Shown piece after piece: positions 27,850-38,740 of a stretch of DNA of 64,000 nucleotides. Source of the DNA: Prorocentrum cordatum (lineage: Eukaryota; Sar; Dinophyceae; Prorocentrales; Prorocentraceae); the NCBI GenBank assembly GCA_963575745.1, contig CAUYUJ010011270.1, positions 186,001 to 250,000 on the forward strand. The letters run 5' to 3'. The position numbers were made by a program, and so were the translations under genes. How positions within the stretch are numbered: the stretch's first letter is position 1; each line of letters begins with the position of its first letter. The notes beneath the pieces are model-generated. The model searched no databases. It was not told the DNA's origin and saw nothing but the letters and a program-made list of their open reading frames with translations.

Positions 27850-27958
27850 AAAAGCGCTGCTTAACCTAAACAGCTGCGGGAGCAGGGAGGAGGAGGGGCG
27901 ACGGAACACTACGGCCAGGGGGGAATAAAACCGTTTAGGCGCATGCCAAACGAAACCA
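27850..27958. repeat. DIRS split direct repeat A1 (outer right end)
   Basis: Matches 172-280 over 109 bases with a few substitutions and ends AACGAAACCA. Flanking DNA (AACATTAGG) begins at 27,959. Confidence 0.87.
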
Positions 27959-28560
27959 AACATTAGGTTGCGGGAGATGATTGGAAAGGATATGATGGGG
28001 GATGGAGCGAAGGAAGGGTGCCTTAGTAATGTGTCTCTTCCACCCCTTTCATCCTTCACTCCACCCGCTTCCCCCCCCCTCCCTGTCCGTTGCCGCCCTT
28101 CCCTGCCATTCCTCCTCCGTTGAGTCCTCGTTTCCCTCCATCCCTCCTTCAATCCCCCCCCCCGCTCTCTCTCCCCCCCCCCCATCCATCTATCCATCCG
28201 CCCATCCCTCCGTTATCCCGCCAGCGCCCTGATGGCGTCGGTGGCGGCGGGGGGTGCGTTCCAACAAGTTGGAGGCGCGCGCCCCGATCATTGGGGCCTG
28301 AAACGGGCCGAGAACAGCCGTCACCAGGCCCACTCATCGCCCGATCATCGCGATGATCGGGCGATGCCCTCCCCTCGCGCCGGGCCGAAACTAGCCGTAA
28401 AAAGGCCCGATCATCACCCGATCATCGCCCGATCATCGCGCGATGGCCTTCCTCCCTGCGGTGCCCGCGCACCATTGCCGGACCCACCGATTGTCGCGCA
28501 GATCCCCCCCGTGCTGCACCCTCTCAATATGTCCCAGACCCCCTCACCCTTCGATTAAAC
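27959..28560. other. Spacer between DIRS end and gene C'
   Basis: Pyrimidine-rich sequence with C-runs to about 28,230, then GATCATCG-rich sequence around 28,330-28,445. No gene. Confidence 0.5.
28344..28357. repeat. 14-bp palindrome ATCATCGCGATGAT, copy 4
   Basis: Extended on both sides to CCCGATCATCGCGATGATCGGG-like symmetry, with further CCCGATCATC words to 28,445. It is the only copy outside the 14.9-kb element. Confidence 0.75.
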
Positions 28561-29391
28561 CCCCGTGTCCTCGGACACGGCTTGCACTGCCTCCCGCGCC
28601 ATGTTGGCGAGCTGCTCGGCTGTGGCCTTCGACCCAATCAGATCGTTACTGGAGGTAGCCCACACGTCACCTCCACCAGGAATGGTAATGCCGTTCTCCT
28701 CAGCCTCCTTCCGCGATGCTTCAAGTGCCGCCGTCAGGTCCGCATGTTCTTTCTGCTGCCGCTGCCCCGTCGCCGCCGCCCCCTGCTGCGACGCCGCAAT
28801 GGCCGCCTTAAGCTCGGATTGGCATTCCTTTGTCGCCTATGCCCCCTGTGCCTCAGCAGCCGCCGCCTCTGCCTCGGCTGCCAGAATTTCTACCTCGACA
28901 GAGTCCTTGCATGCCGCCGCCGAATGTGGCATGCCTGCCACTGATCTGGACTCGTCGCCGACGCTGATCGCATTCCTCATTCTCTCTTCATGCCCATCAT
29001 CTCTCTTCTTTGCGTCTGCAATGTCTGTTAACGATGGGCAGCGGTCTCCAGCGAGCAGCTCAACCATGCTTGGGCCATGGGGGCTCGGGGCTGACGGGGC
29101 CGCCCTCTCGTTCGAACCCGACTCCATATGCGTGTCACCCGCCGCGTCGATCTCTGGCACCGTCGCCGCCCCTGCTCTGCCCTCGGGGGGTGCCTGCACG
29201 AGCTGCGCCTCCGGCACCGTCGACGCCCCTACGCTGTCCTCGGGGGGCGCCTGCCCTCGCCGCATCGCCTCCTCGGGCGCCGTCGCCTCCTCGCTGGCCT
29301 CGCGCGAGCGCTTCCTGCCAAGTGCCATGCCGATCCGCGTCGCGCGAAGAGGCCAGCGGGGCGTCTGCGTCCAAGCGATGTCAGGCATCAC
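28561..29391 (-). pseudogene. C' : homologue of the LLAGDRCP/UIM-like protein, with an in-frame TAG
   Basis: The frame contains MVELLAGDRCPSLTDIADAK, matching LLAGDRCPGTVEIEDAIRRD in the intact copy. After a TAG at 28,837-28,839 the same frame continues with ECQSELKAAIAASQQ, LTAALEASRKEAEENGI and DVWATSSNDLIGSK, matching the UIM-like and HWATHKDDPLGSK segments of copy C. LTAALEASRKE is an exact fit to the ubiquitin-interacting motif core. The N-terminal 100 residues contain two imperfect repeats (AQAPPE-DSVGASTVPE / VQAPPEGRAGAATVPE). The stop codon makes this copy non-functional, but the conservation on both sides of it shows that the protein, not just the DNA, was once under selection. Confidence 0.6.
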
Positions 29392-30224
29392 CGCCTCGAC
29401 CGAAAATGGCTGTTACATGCTGGGGGGCCGCGAAAAGGAAGGCGAGCTCGGGCAGCGGGGAGGGGGGGGGAATCCGGGCATGATGGGCGAGGGCGAGGGC
29501 GGTGAAGGAGATGCGCGGATGGCGGCAGGTGGAATGCAATAAGAGAGAAGGAGGCGGGCTCGAATGATTGGGCGGGGTTGACCTCGACATTCGGGGTCGG
29601 GTGGGGATTGCGCGCGCGGTGATGCCACGCGCAGCGCCAAGTTCGTGCCGCGACGACGTCGGAGTTGGCCCCTGACACCGCATGGGTCGTTCCAGTTTGA
29701 ACTTGATGGGGCTTCCCAGCCTGGTCCGATCACTAGAGTGTCGACAGATTCTGGGCCGCAGGCAAGGTTCAACCTAGGCAGCGTTCAGCATTGAACGCCC
29801 GCGGCGGTGTCGCCGCCGTATCGACGGGCGTCTCGCGTACACTGCATGTGCATGCACAATCGACGACTTGCTGGATGGCGCCGACTGTTCGATCGGAATC
29901 TAGATATGACGTTGCTGGTGTCACCGTTGCTGTCGGCACTGCCATCGCCGCTGCTGCCGCGCCCCCGCGCGCGTCGGGGGGTCTGCCGCCCCAGCGTCTC
30001 TGAAACAAAAGGACAGGCTGCAGGCTGAGAGGCTATAAAGGTGAGTCTCTGCATTGCTTAAACATGCAGTTCACGTTCTGCGCGGGCGGCGACTGCGCTC
30101 TCGAAGGCGGCGCTGCCGATGCCGCACTCGGCCTGAACAACCTTTGAAGTGAAGACGGCGTCACTGTCGGCGCCGCCCGCGCTGCCGCTGCCGCCGTCGG
30201 CGACGCGCCCTGGATCTTCGTCTG
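29392..30224. other. Spacer between B' and C'
   Basis: No supported gene and no strong repeat. It contains scattered GCCGCCG-type GC-rich words. Confidence 0.45.
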
Positions 30225-30930
30225 CTAAAGATTCCGCGGCGTGGGCTTCAGCTGCTGGGCTGCTCGGCGAATCATTGGCGGCGCATCGTCCTTGCGATCG
30301 GCAGGTCGCTCTTCCTCGGCCTCCTCCTCCTTCTCCCCCTCCTCCTCCTCGGCCTCCTCAGCGTCCTCCTCAGCCGCCTGATCCTCCGCAGCCTCCTCCT
30401 CGGCCTCCTCGGCCTCGCCGTCAGCGGGCTCGGTGTTGGACTCGTTCCCGCCGTCCGCGTCGTCGCCGCCATCGGGTGGGCAAGACTCCTCGCCGCCGCC
30501 CATGCCGTGCTCCTCTGCTGCTGCCGCTGGCCGTTTCATCGATGGCGACGTTGCTGGTTTCTTCATTGTCGCCGAAAGTTTCTTTCTCATAGTTCCGTTG
30601 CCAGCCAGCAGCCATGCCGACCTCTCCATCTCCATCTGGGGCTTGTCCACCTCGCCCTTGTAATATCGTTTCGCCAGTTTGATCGGCCAAATCGCTGCTG
30701 CCTCCTCGTCGTTGTAGTTCATCCGTTGCATCAGCTGGCCGCTGCGCCCCGCCTGGAGCCAGCGCCCCCCCCCCCCCCCCCCCCCCCCCTTGCTCTCAAA
30801 CGCGATCTTCACTCTCTCCCCGCTGGACTCCTCGATGCCATCCCATACTGCTGCCGACCCTCTGCCACAGCTCGACCCCGCATCAGCGGAACTGCCAGCT
30901 GTCTCGGGGACCTGCGCCGATGTTCAAGCG
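30225..30930 (-). CDS. B' : homologue of the KRPAA-repeat acidic protein
   Basis: From about 30,930 the frame reads AGSSADAGSSCGRGSAAVWD, then SGERVKIAFESK, a poly-Gly insertion caused by a C-run at 30,769-30,790, RWLQAGRSGQLMQRMNYNDE and GEVDKPQMEMERSAWLLAGN. Each part aligns with copy B at 16,954-17,850. Only two KRPA-type motifs remain (MKKPATS, MKRPAAAA), followed by a Glu-rich region that ends KPTPRNL. The order of folded N-terminal domain, KRPA motifs and acidic tail is kept. The poly-Gly is probably an expanded homopolymer. Confidence 0.5.
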
Positions 30931-31109
30931 CTCGACGCGGTCATCGACGGGCTCGACTAGGTGTTTTTGCAATGGTCCGACGGCGTCGGATATCCGCCTG
31001 CGTCGGATCGGCATCGGGACCATCGACGGGATCATCGCGAAAGTCAGTCGATGATCCGATCATTGCCGAATCACCCAGGTGCCCCCGTCGATGGCCATGC
31101 CGAGTGCGT

Positions 31110-31660
31110 TATCACCCCCCATGCCTGCCAGCTAAAACCAGCTGGCCACGCTGCCAGCAGCGGTAGGTTCGCGTCGCTCTGAGCCCGCGCCACCGCCCAC
31201 TCGACATCCGACGATCCGGGCTTCGCGCGCCGAGGGGTGCCAGCTCCGCCCGCCCCCTATGCCACGCGTCTGCCACAACTCCCCAGCCCCCCTCCCGATT
31301 CTTCTCCATTCCTCCACCCCCCCCCCACCTCCCCCCCTAACTATTTAAGACTGGGGGCCCGAGCTCTCGACCCCACGCAATGTAGTTATGTTTGGCGCGG
31401 GCAGTTGTTTGTGTTTGCGCGTTTCAAACGCGCGCCTTGCATGTCTGACTGCCGGCCGAGGTCCCAGCCCTTGATCGCCGCGATCTTCTCTAGGCCCTGC
31501 CTCCGGCGATCGCCTGGGCCTGCTGATGCCGCTGCTGCTGCTCCTCCGCCGCCTCCGCCGCCGTGGCCCTCGTCGACGTCGTCAAAGAAGACGCGGGCCC
31601 ACTCGGGGACGCGCGCCCTTCGGAAGCCGCGGGGGGCCCCCCGCCCACGCCTCCGCACTC
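31110..31660 (-). CDS. A' : homologue of gene A exons
   Basis: Two patches match copy A. About 31,610-31,430 has VPEWARVFFDDVD, a poly-Gly/Ala linker and IKGWDLGRQSDMQGA. About 31,215-31,120 has AKPGSSDVEWAVARAQSD and LLAAWPAGFSWQ. The interval between them (31,220-31,430) is pyrimidine-rich and probably an intron. The spacing between the GWDLG patch and the LLAGDRCP patch is about 2.4 kb here and about 2.2 kb in the 14.9-kb element, so the gene order is preserved. No function is assigned. Confidence 0.45.
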
Positions 31661-31689
31661 CTCATCATCATCTCCTACCTCTTTCTCAT

Positions 31690-31880
31690 TCATCCCGCCT
31701 CCCCCATTTGTCCGCTCACCTGTTCGCCCCCCGCCACTTCTCTCGCCCCCCCGCCCCCCCCCTCTCCGCGCCCCGCCCCGCCCGCCCCGCCCCCGCCCCG
31801 CCGCCCCTTCCCGCGCGCGCCCCCCCCCCCCCCGCCCCCCGCCCCTTCCCTCTCGCCCGTCGCCGCCAGCCCTCCTCAAG
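31690..31880. repeat. C-rich low-complexity tract
   Basis: CCCGCCCC-type sequence with long C runs on the plus strand. All long ORFs here are compositional artefacts. Confidence 0.7.
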
Positions 31881-32311
31881 GGAGGAGGGCGGGGGGCCAG
31901 GCGAGCCGAATCGGAAATCGGTTGCGGACAGTGTCCTCGACCCGATTTTCGACGCGCGCCGAAATCCAACGCGGCGCATTCTCCACAGAGCCATGCAAGG
32001 CTACACTTGGGACACACATTCTAACATTATGAACATACAGGCCTTCGACGCGAACCCCCCGGTTTACGCGCTTTCCCCGGGCGCCGGTTTTCCGCCCGAG
32101 GCGGGCGCCTGGGCCCGGCATCCCAACAACTGTCCCGTATCGAGAAGCTGCTGGTGGTCCTATTTGACGATGGCCGGGGTGACTCAAGGGCATCGAATCC
32201 TCTGGAACTGGAGCGCCCGGCCCTGGGGGCCTTCCTGCGCCCCCTGCTGGAGGCGCGGGTGCGCCGCCCCCTTGTTCTTGCGCCCTTATTAGTGAAGTCG
32301 ACGTCCATAAA

Positions 32312-33425
32312 TTAAGAGCTAGCCCGTCTCGTCGCCCTGCATCGCAAGCTCATCATGTTCTGGCGCCGTGCCCCTGTTCGACCTCGACAATGCGAAGTCT
32401 GGCCGGCGAAAGAACCTTGCGGTAAAAGAGAAGCATGTCGGTCGTCATCCTCACTCTTAAACTTCTTTCTCTGTGGACGTGGAGTTGTACCTGTGGACTC
32501 TCTTGTATGCCTGACTACGCGTAAGACGTTAGGCGAATTCGACATCGGCTGAGCCGACGAACCCTTGCCTCGGTCTGGGCTTCTTCCATCTCCGAAATCA
32601 TCATCCGAATCAAGACTGGCCTTCTGAAGCGCCACGACCGCTGCATGATCAACTGTCTCGCTCTCAGACGGATCTGCGCCTGAGGCGAGCCCGTCAGACC
32701 CATCGGGGAGAGGATCCAGATTATGAGATGGGCCAGGCGAGGTATGACATCGGGCATATTCTTCATTCTTCTCAATGGAGTGCGACCTGTCCCTTTCCAA
32801 TTGTAAATCGATCACATCCTCGCCCTGTCCATGTATCACAAATTGCGCTGTTTCTTCTGTGTTGCAATTTCCTCCATCTGACATTCCTATGGGGATGCGA
32901 TCCAACAGTTTCTCTGTCTCATGGTCTAGGTCAATCGATGATCGGGAACTCAGATGCACTGGTGCTATATCAGATGGCCCCCCGGCGGAAATTTTGGCGG
33001 CGCCGCGCCTCCCGCCCGGGGTTTGTGCTCTAGCCGCTAGCCCTTGTCAACGAATCAACCGGGGAATCCCCTTCCGCCAATTCGAACGCAGTTTTCGATG
33101 CTTGCCTTCTGGGAAGATTGAAAGAATGAGGTCGCCTTATGGAGGCGTCCACATCATCGATGCGCTCGGAACGTTGTCGATGTTCTGATCCCCCACGCGT
33201 CCCTTCCTGTGGTCCCATGCTCTGCGAGGCTAACGGCTGAGCCGTTGTTTCAGCTGATAACCAATCTTCTGCCTGAGTATTCATATAATCCCTGCTTTGT
33301 ATCATGAGTGGATGCGGCGCGGCGGTCGCTGAAAAGTTCCACGCACTAGCGTGCTCTAGCGCGGCGTGATCATGGCCCGTGGCTGCGGCCCTCGAACTCG
33401 CCAGATCCACCGAGCTGGTGGACAT
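32312..33425 (-). CDS. Hypothetical Ser/Asp-rich protein, possibly two exons
   Basis: Two minus frames lie end to end: 33,425-33,030 (MSTSSVDLASSRAAATGHDH ... HSFNLPRRQASKTAFELAEG) and 32,959-32,312 (MHLSSRSSIDLDHETEKLLD ... QRKKFKSEDDD). Base composition is less GC-rich than the neighbours and codon use is balanced, which makes them look more like genuine coding sequence than most ORFs here. No domain is recognised; both are polar and probably disordered. They may be exons of one gene, spliced across 33,029-32,960, or chance ORFs. Confidence 0.25.
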
Positions 33426-33844
33426 GGGGGGAGGTGTTTCTTGTCAAAAATCACACGCAGTACCAGCCAATCCAGATCCTCGCAGCACAAGGCACTCAAC
33501 TCGACATAGTTTCTAGGAGGTCACGACGCGTCTAGAATTCATGACTAAACTTTGCCATAGGGTTCTTACATATTTTGCTTCCCGGCGTGGTGAAGCCGAA
33601 TCCGCACGGATTGGGCCAAGGTTGCTGGGTCAGGGTTCATGGGCCCTCAATTGCTTTCTTGGCGTCGCATTTCTAGGCAATGACACGCCATGTTTCTCTA
33701 TGTGCATAGCACAGTTGGAGGTTCGACTTCAATTTGGGAGGCCTTTTTCCTCACTCTGTATGCCCTCTTTCCCTACCTAGGCTCTGCCTGGGTAGGGAAA
33801 GCGGTTCCCCCAGTATCCGCCCCGCGGTTCCCCCAGCTACGTCC
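33426..33844. other. Non-coding stretch
   Basis: No gene. Near 33,770 a CCTACCTAGGCTCTGCC word appears that recurs at about 35,036. Confidence 0.4.
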
Positions 33845-34440
33845 CCTTAGCTTAGCGTTGCTTATCTCATCTTAGCTTACCCTAGCTTAACTTCGCTTAG
33901 CTTAGCTTAGCTTAGTTTAGCTTAGCCAAGCTTAGCTTAGCTCAGCTTGGCTTAGCGCAGCATTAGCATAGCATAGAATAGCATAGCATAGCATAGCATT
34001 GCATTGCATGGCATAGCATAGCGCAGCATAGCATAGCGCAGCATAGCATAGCATAGCACAGCACATCGAATCATAGCATAGCATAGCTTTGCTTAGCATA
34101 GCACAGCGCAGCATAGCATACCATATCATAGCATAGCGCAGCATAGCCTAACATAGCATAGCATAGCGCAGCATAACATAGCATAGCATAGCGCAGCATA
34201 GCATATCATAGCATAACATAGCATCGCGCATCATAGCATATCCTAGCATAGCCTAGCATAGCGCAGCATAGCATAGCATAGCATAGCGCAGCACAGCACA
34301 GCATAGCGCAGCATAGCATAGCATAGCATAGCCTAGCATAACACAGCGCAGCCGAGCGTACCCTAGCATAGCATGGTATAGCATAACATAGCGCAGCATA
34401 GCATAGCATAGCATCGCATAGCAAAGCACAAGCAACGCAA
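33845..34440. repeat. TAGCA/TAGCT pentanucleotide array
   Basis: Begins as (GCTTA)n, passes to (GCATA)n with GCGCA variants, and is read in one phase for about 600 bases. It resumes at 34,690-34,765. Confidence 0.9.
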
Positions 34441-34690
34441 AGCCGGACCTGCAGGGCTGAACAGACTGCAGCTCTTGCAGGAGCCGCGAGCAGTGCTGAA
34501 CAGCCTGCAGCTCTTGCAAGCAGTGCTGAACAGCCTGCAGCTCTTGCAGGAGCCGCGAGCAGTGCTGAACAGCCTGCAGCTCTTGCAGGAGCCGCGAGCA
34601 GTATTGAACCAGCCTGCAGCACTTGCAAGAGCCGCGAGCAGTGCTGAACAGCCTGCTGTCGCTGGGTGCACAGCAAAGCAAGACAAAGCA
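34441..34690. repeat. Minisatellite inside the TAGCA array
   Basis: About four to five copies of a 35-70-base unit containing CTGCAGCTCTTGCAGGAGCC and GAGCAGTGCTGAACAG. The shorter units lack one internal block. Confidence 0.85.
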
Positions 34691-34765
34691 AAGCGCAGCA
34701 TGGCATAGCTTAGCTTAGCATAGCACAGCGCAGCATAGCATAGCCTAGCCTAGCCTAGCCTTGCT
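34691..34765. repeat. TAGCA array, second block
   Basis: Continuation of the 33,845 array after the minisatellite. Confidence 0.8.
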
Positions 34766-34769
34766 GTTG

Positions 34770-34995
34770 CTGTAGATGTGGATGTGGATGTGGATGTGGA
34801 TGTGGATGTGGATGTGGATGTGGATGTAGATGCAGATGCAGATGCAGATGCAGATGCAGATGCAGATGCAGATGCAGATGCAGATGTAGATGTAGATGTA
34901 GATGTAGATGTAGATGTAGATGTAGATGTAGATGTAGATGTAGATGTAGATGTAGATGTAGATGTAGATGTAGATGTAGGTGTAGCTGTAGATGT
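34770..34995. repeat. GATGTG/GATGCA/GATGTA hexanucleotide array, block 1
   Basis: Three homogeneous sub-blocks follow one another: GATGTG, then GATGCA, then GATGTA. Confidence 0.92.
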
Positions 34996-35204
34996 GGAAT
35001 GCTGCATGTGTGTGTGTGCGTGTGTGTGCATGTTCCTACCTAGGCTCTGCCAAATAGTGCGGTGTAGACCGGATACGGAGCATTCTCAAGCACATCCGGT
35101 GAACGAATGCGAGAACATGCGTGTGTGTGTGCGCAGGCAAAGCAAAAACAAAGCCAAAGCAAACGCAAGGCAATACAAAGCAACAGCAAAACCAATGCGA
35201 CAAT

Positions 35205-35470
35205 GTAGATGTATGTGTAGATGTAGATGTAGATGTAGGTGTAGATGTGGATGTAGGTGTAGATATAGATATAGATATAGATATAGATATAGATATAGAT
35301 GTAGATGTAGATGTAGATGTAGATGTAGATGTAGGTGTAGATGTAGGTGTAGATGTAGATGTAGGTGTAGATGTAGGTGTAGATGTGAGTCTCGCTGTTG
35401 ATGTTGATGTAGATGTAGATGCAGGTGTAGATGTTAATGTAGCTGTCGGTGTAGATGTAGATGTTGCTTT
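35205..35470. repeat. GATGTA hexanucleotide array, block 2
   Basis: GATGTA with a homogeneous GATATA sub-block at about 35,260-35,300 and GGTGTA variants. It is separated from block 1 by about 210 bases of unique sequence. Confidence 0.9.
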
Positions 35471-38400
35471 CCTTGATGCTCCAACTCCTAGGTAGGGTCC
35501 CACTGGGATAATTGCTTAATCCTGGATATATTGTCATCCATGCTGGGTGGAGGCCCCTGAAGGCTTAAGACCCTCTATAAGAAGAGGCCTACGTGAACAG
35601 AAATTTTCGGCTCCACTGGGAGGGTCCAGCGCCGATGGAAAGCTTATGTTTATCCAGAGGTTCTTTCTTCGATCCTCTGGGTCCCTTAGGGGGCAAGAGA
35701 ACTCTTGCAAGAAACACCACGTCCACCAACCTAGAACTGGCCGGCGCCTCGCGTGCTCTGCCAGGACTCCCTCTGTGGTCACACAGTGTCGTCCTCGGCG
35801 AGCGCGCGTCCGCGCAATCAGGGCTCAGGACAGGGACAGCATGGTGCTGGATCCAAAGCATGGGGGGCGAGAGAGAGGACTGGCTCAAGGGGCGAAACGT
35901 CAGCCTGGCGTGGGCGACGTACCGCCGATAGATCGTCGGTACGCCCCCGAAAACAAGACCGAGAGCTCCGGGGCACACAAGCCCAGAGGAGCGATCAGGG
36001 GTCCATGTTGCCCCCAGGCAGCAGAGAAGCAACATAAAGGGAGCCAAAAGTGCTCAAAAACCTGGACCCTCGATCCTTGGCCTATCCTCACTTTCGCCCC
36101 CTCGAGAACTGCAAGTCTCCGTCCATTCAGGCAGCTGGCCGGTCTCCGATCAAGTACCTTGGGAGGGTCCATACGTCCAGTGGGAGGTCGCAGGGCCACG
36201 GTTCCAGCCAAGGCAAGCCCCTAGACCTGGCCCCTGGCGGTCCCGAAGAGGGCCCTGAAGGCTCCTCCCCCAGGTTCGGCTTGTTCCTTCATCACGACGT
36301 AGACGTTGGTGCCTGACACAGCATAGAGCGCTCCAACTTGAGCCGTCTCCGCGATCCATCACGGATGCCAGGCAACATTGGCCTGGTCAAAACCGTCGGG
36401 GGGGCTGCCAACCTCAAACGCCCACGCCGGGGTCGCAGCCGCGATCCCCCGCGTCGACGCAGCGCAAACCCGCCGTGCGTATTTTCAAGGGTAGGTTTGG
36501 CCTCCAAATGTCCCTGGATGCCCTAGGCCCGCAATCCCGGGAGGTCCTCACGGAGGCCTGCAGAGGATTCTGGAGGCCTCCGAAGGCTCAGAAACGAAAT
36601 ATGCAAACACGTATAAACAAACAACAAAGAAACAAACAAACAAACCTCCCAAAGCCTTCCAAACCGCTCAAACAGCCTCTGGGGTGCATTCGGGGACGCG
36701 CTGACCTGGGGCCATGTCGCGAACCTCTGGCTGGCCAGTTAGTGTGGTTCCTCAGCCAGTATTGGCTGAGGGTGGGGATTTTGGGGGGTCGGCTCTACGT
36801 GGCTCCCAAACGCAGGTTTACCAGAGGGGGGGAAACTGGCTGACAAACGTTTGTCGAAACATGGCCACGAGAACGCGGGTCAAGAACATGAGCCCCTTCG
36901 GCGACGGCCCACGGCCTCATGGAGATACACAAAACAAATAACACTTCGATGCGCAGAGCCCAAACACGAAGACCACCAAGGTGCCCCTCCAAAGCCTCGT
37001 GCCATATGTAGCCGACACCTTCCAGATTCCGTGAGCTCGCCTCCTCCCATCTGGAGAATTACTGCAAGATGCTCAATACGCTTCCCCCCCACGCCGGCCC
37101 GCCCGACGGCCTGGCCTGGCTCCCCCCCCCCCACGCGCGCCGACCCCCCTCCCCCCTACCCAATGCCCCCCGACGACGCCCCCCACCCCCCCCGCAAGAA
37201 CTGCACATTCCCATCTGTGCGAGGGGGATTGAGCCGAGTAGCCACATCCTCCCGAATAGTCTGCAGGATGTGATCGACGGTGACCTTCTCTCCACCAGGG
37301 CCAAAGGATCAAATCCTGTCACTCGCCGATCCAAGGAATCCGCACGGACCTCCGAACGTTGATGTTCCCGTGGTCTCTCCTACTGCTAAGCTTTGGACCC
37401 CCCCCTTGGTGCCGGGTCCACCAGTCGCACGCCGCGACGTAGGCCGCGCGGGCGTCGGCCTTCTGTGTGACGGGGACGTCGGGCCTGGACGAGCTGCTCT
37501 CGGCAGCTTGCCTCCGGGTCGGGCCGCGGCCGCCACGGGGGGTGACGGCGGGGGCGACGACGTAGTCGTCGGCGACGACGTCGTCGAGTCGTCGATCGTC
37601 GAAGTCGAGGACGACGACGTCGTCGGCTCCAGATGGCGACGTCGTCATCGGCTACCGAAGGCGACGACGCCGCCGTCGTCGATTGAGGGTCCAGGGTCGA
37701 GGTGTCGATGGCAGGTCCAAAATCGGGGATCCTTCTTGTCTGAGGTTTCTGGACATTTCTTGGCCTCCCTGGGCCTCAAGGAGCGCCCTCGTGGCCGCGG
37801 CTGGATCCGCGACAGCGTCCAATAAGTTCGATCCTCGAGGCTCAATCCTCAAACTTTCCTCTTCTCGATTCCTCGACACTGCCTGCTCGACCCTCGATCC
37901 CCGATGCTCCCTCCTCGAAACCTCGCTGTTCCCTCCCAACCTCGATCATCCCTCCCTCCCTCGATTCTCAATCTTCCCTCCTCGAACCCTCCTTCCTCGA
38001 TCCTCCCGAAGGCAACAACTCGGAGCTGCGCTCTACAACAATTTGATGGCGGAATGTGTCGGTAGCAGTAAGCGAATTGGTTGCCCATGGCTTCTCTTTC
38101 CCTGCGCCGACTACGACCGAGACCACCGTTGGTCAATAACTGAGGCATGCTTCCACCAGTGCTACGCCTTCGTTCATAGACATACGTTGTTCGACGATGG
38201 TGCTGCCGTGGTGGTCGATGCCCCAAAAAATTAGTTGAGATTGCAACTAAGATGGTCAGTCGAACCGTCGATGCGTTTACGAAACAAGTTTTAGCTAACT
38301 TCAAAGAAAAAGGGAACTCCGAACGCGCTTTCCAATTCAGGAAATGTAAAGGATCGGACCTAACAAGGGTCCAGCGTTGGAAGCATCAAGAGGGGGTCAT

Positions 38401-38740
38401 CCAAGCTGATTTGGCAGCCTGTGGCCCGTCGGATATACGCGTGCCAGGCAATATCCGCCTTTGAGGACCATCCTGGATAAGACAACGTTCGCAGAGTCCG
38501 AGGTCATGCGTCGGCATCAAGAGGGTGCAGAAGCGTGTCGGCCAATGGGCCAAGAGGCCAAAGAGACGACCATTCGTTTGCACGGTCTGGATTATCTCAT
38601 CACTTCGTCGATGTTTTTTTTTGGGGGGGGGGGCGTTGCTCCATGGGGGGCGAAAAACTGAGGGGCGAAAAACATACACCTTTCGTGTCACTTCGTCGAA
38701 ATAGTTTAACCTTTGCGCTTGGCATGGCTTCAACGAGTCC
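35471..38740. other. About 3.3 kb without a supported gene
   Basis: I see only low-support ORFs. Notable local features are a CGTCGTCG/ACGACG-rich block at 37,550-37,680, a run of CTCGATCCTCGA-type words at 37,825-38,010, and C-runs near 37,085-37,195. Confidence 0.45.

Larger units (their letters stand above)
40..27958 (-). mobile_element. DIRS/PAT-type tyrosine-recombinase retrotransposon, split by a later insertion
   Basis: Reading the minus strand, the order is A1 repeat (27,850-27,958), gag-like region, CCCH finger, methyltransferase-like domain, RT, RNase H, tyrosine recombinase, then B1 (281-369), A2 (172-280) and B2 (40-128). A1 matches A2 and B1 matches B2. This split-direct-repeat layout is known from PAT-like members of the DIRS order, which replicate through a circular intermediate and integrate with a tyrosine recombinase rather than a DDE integrase. 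Without the 14.9-kb insert the element is about 13 kb, long for the order because of the gag region and the extra methyltransferase domain. The reading frames are broken in several places (in-frame TAG at 2,035, shifts near 4,305 and 3,230, 49-bp duplication at 21,347), so this copy is not autonomous. The terminal repeats still look nearly identical, which argues for fairly recent activity or repeat homogenisation. Confidence 0.88.
27959..32000 (-). mobile_element. Diverged second copy of the 14.9-kb element's gene set, truncated by the DIRS insertion
   Basis: Homologues of segments A (31,110-31,660), B (30,225-30,930) and C (28,561-29,391) occur in the same order, strand and approximate spacing as in the 14.9-kb element, and the 14-bp palindrome recurs at 28,344. 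Similarity is at protein level only, so this copy is old or from a sister family. I find no GGGACAATTTATTGTCCC array and no terminal repeat here. The left part (D, E, transposase, methyltransferase) is absent because the DIRS element begins at 27,958; it may continue left of position 39. The right boundary is a guess. Confidence 0.6.

Noticed and set aside
30225-30470. Independent acidic host gene at 30.2 kb
   Set aside because: The N-terminal part aligns with protein B of the 14.9-kb element, so it belongs to the second copy of that gene set.
34778-35401. Long plus-strand frame of alternating Asp-Val
   Set aside because: It is the translation of a GATGTG/GATGTA hexamer array and would be open in any case.
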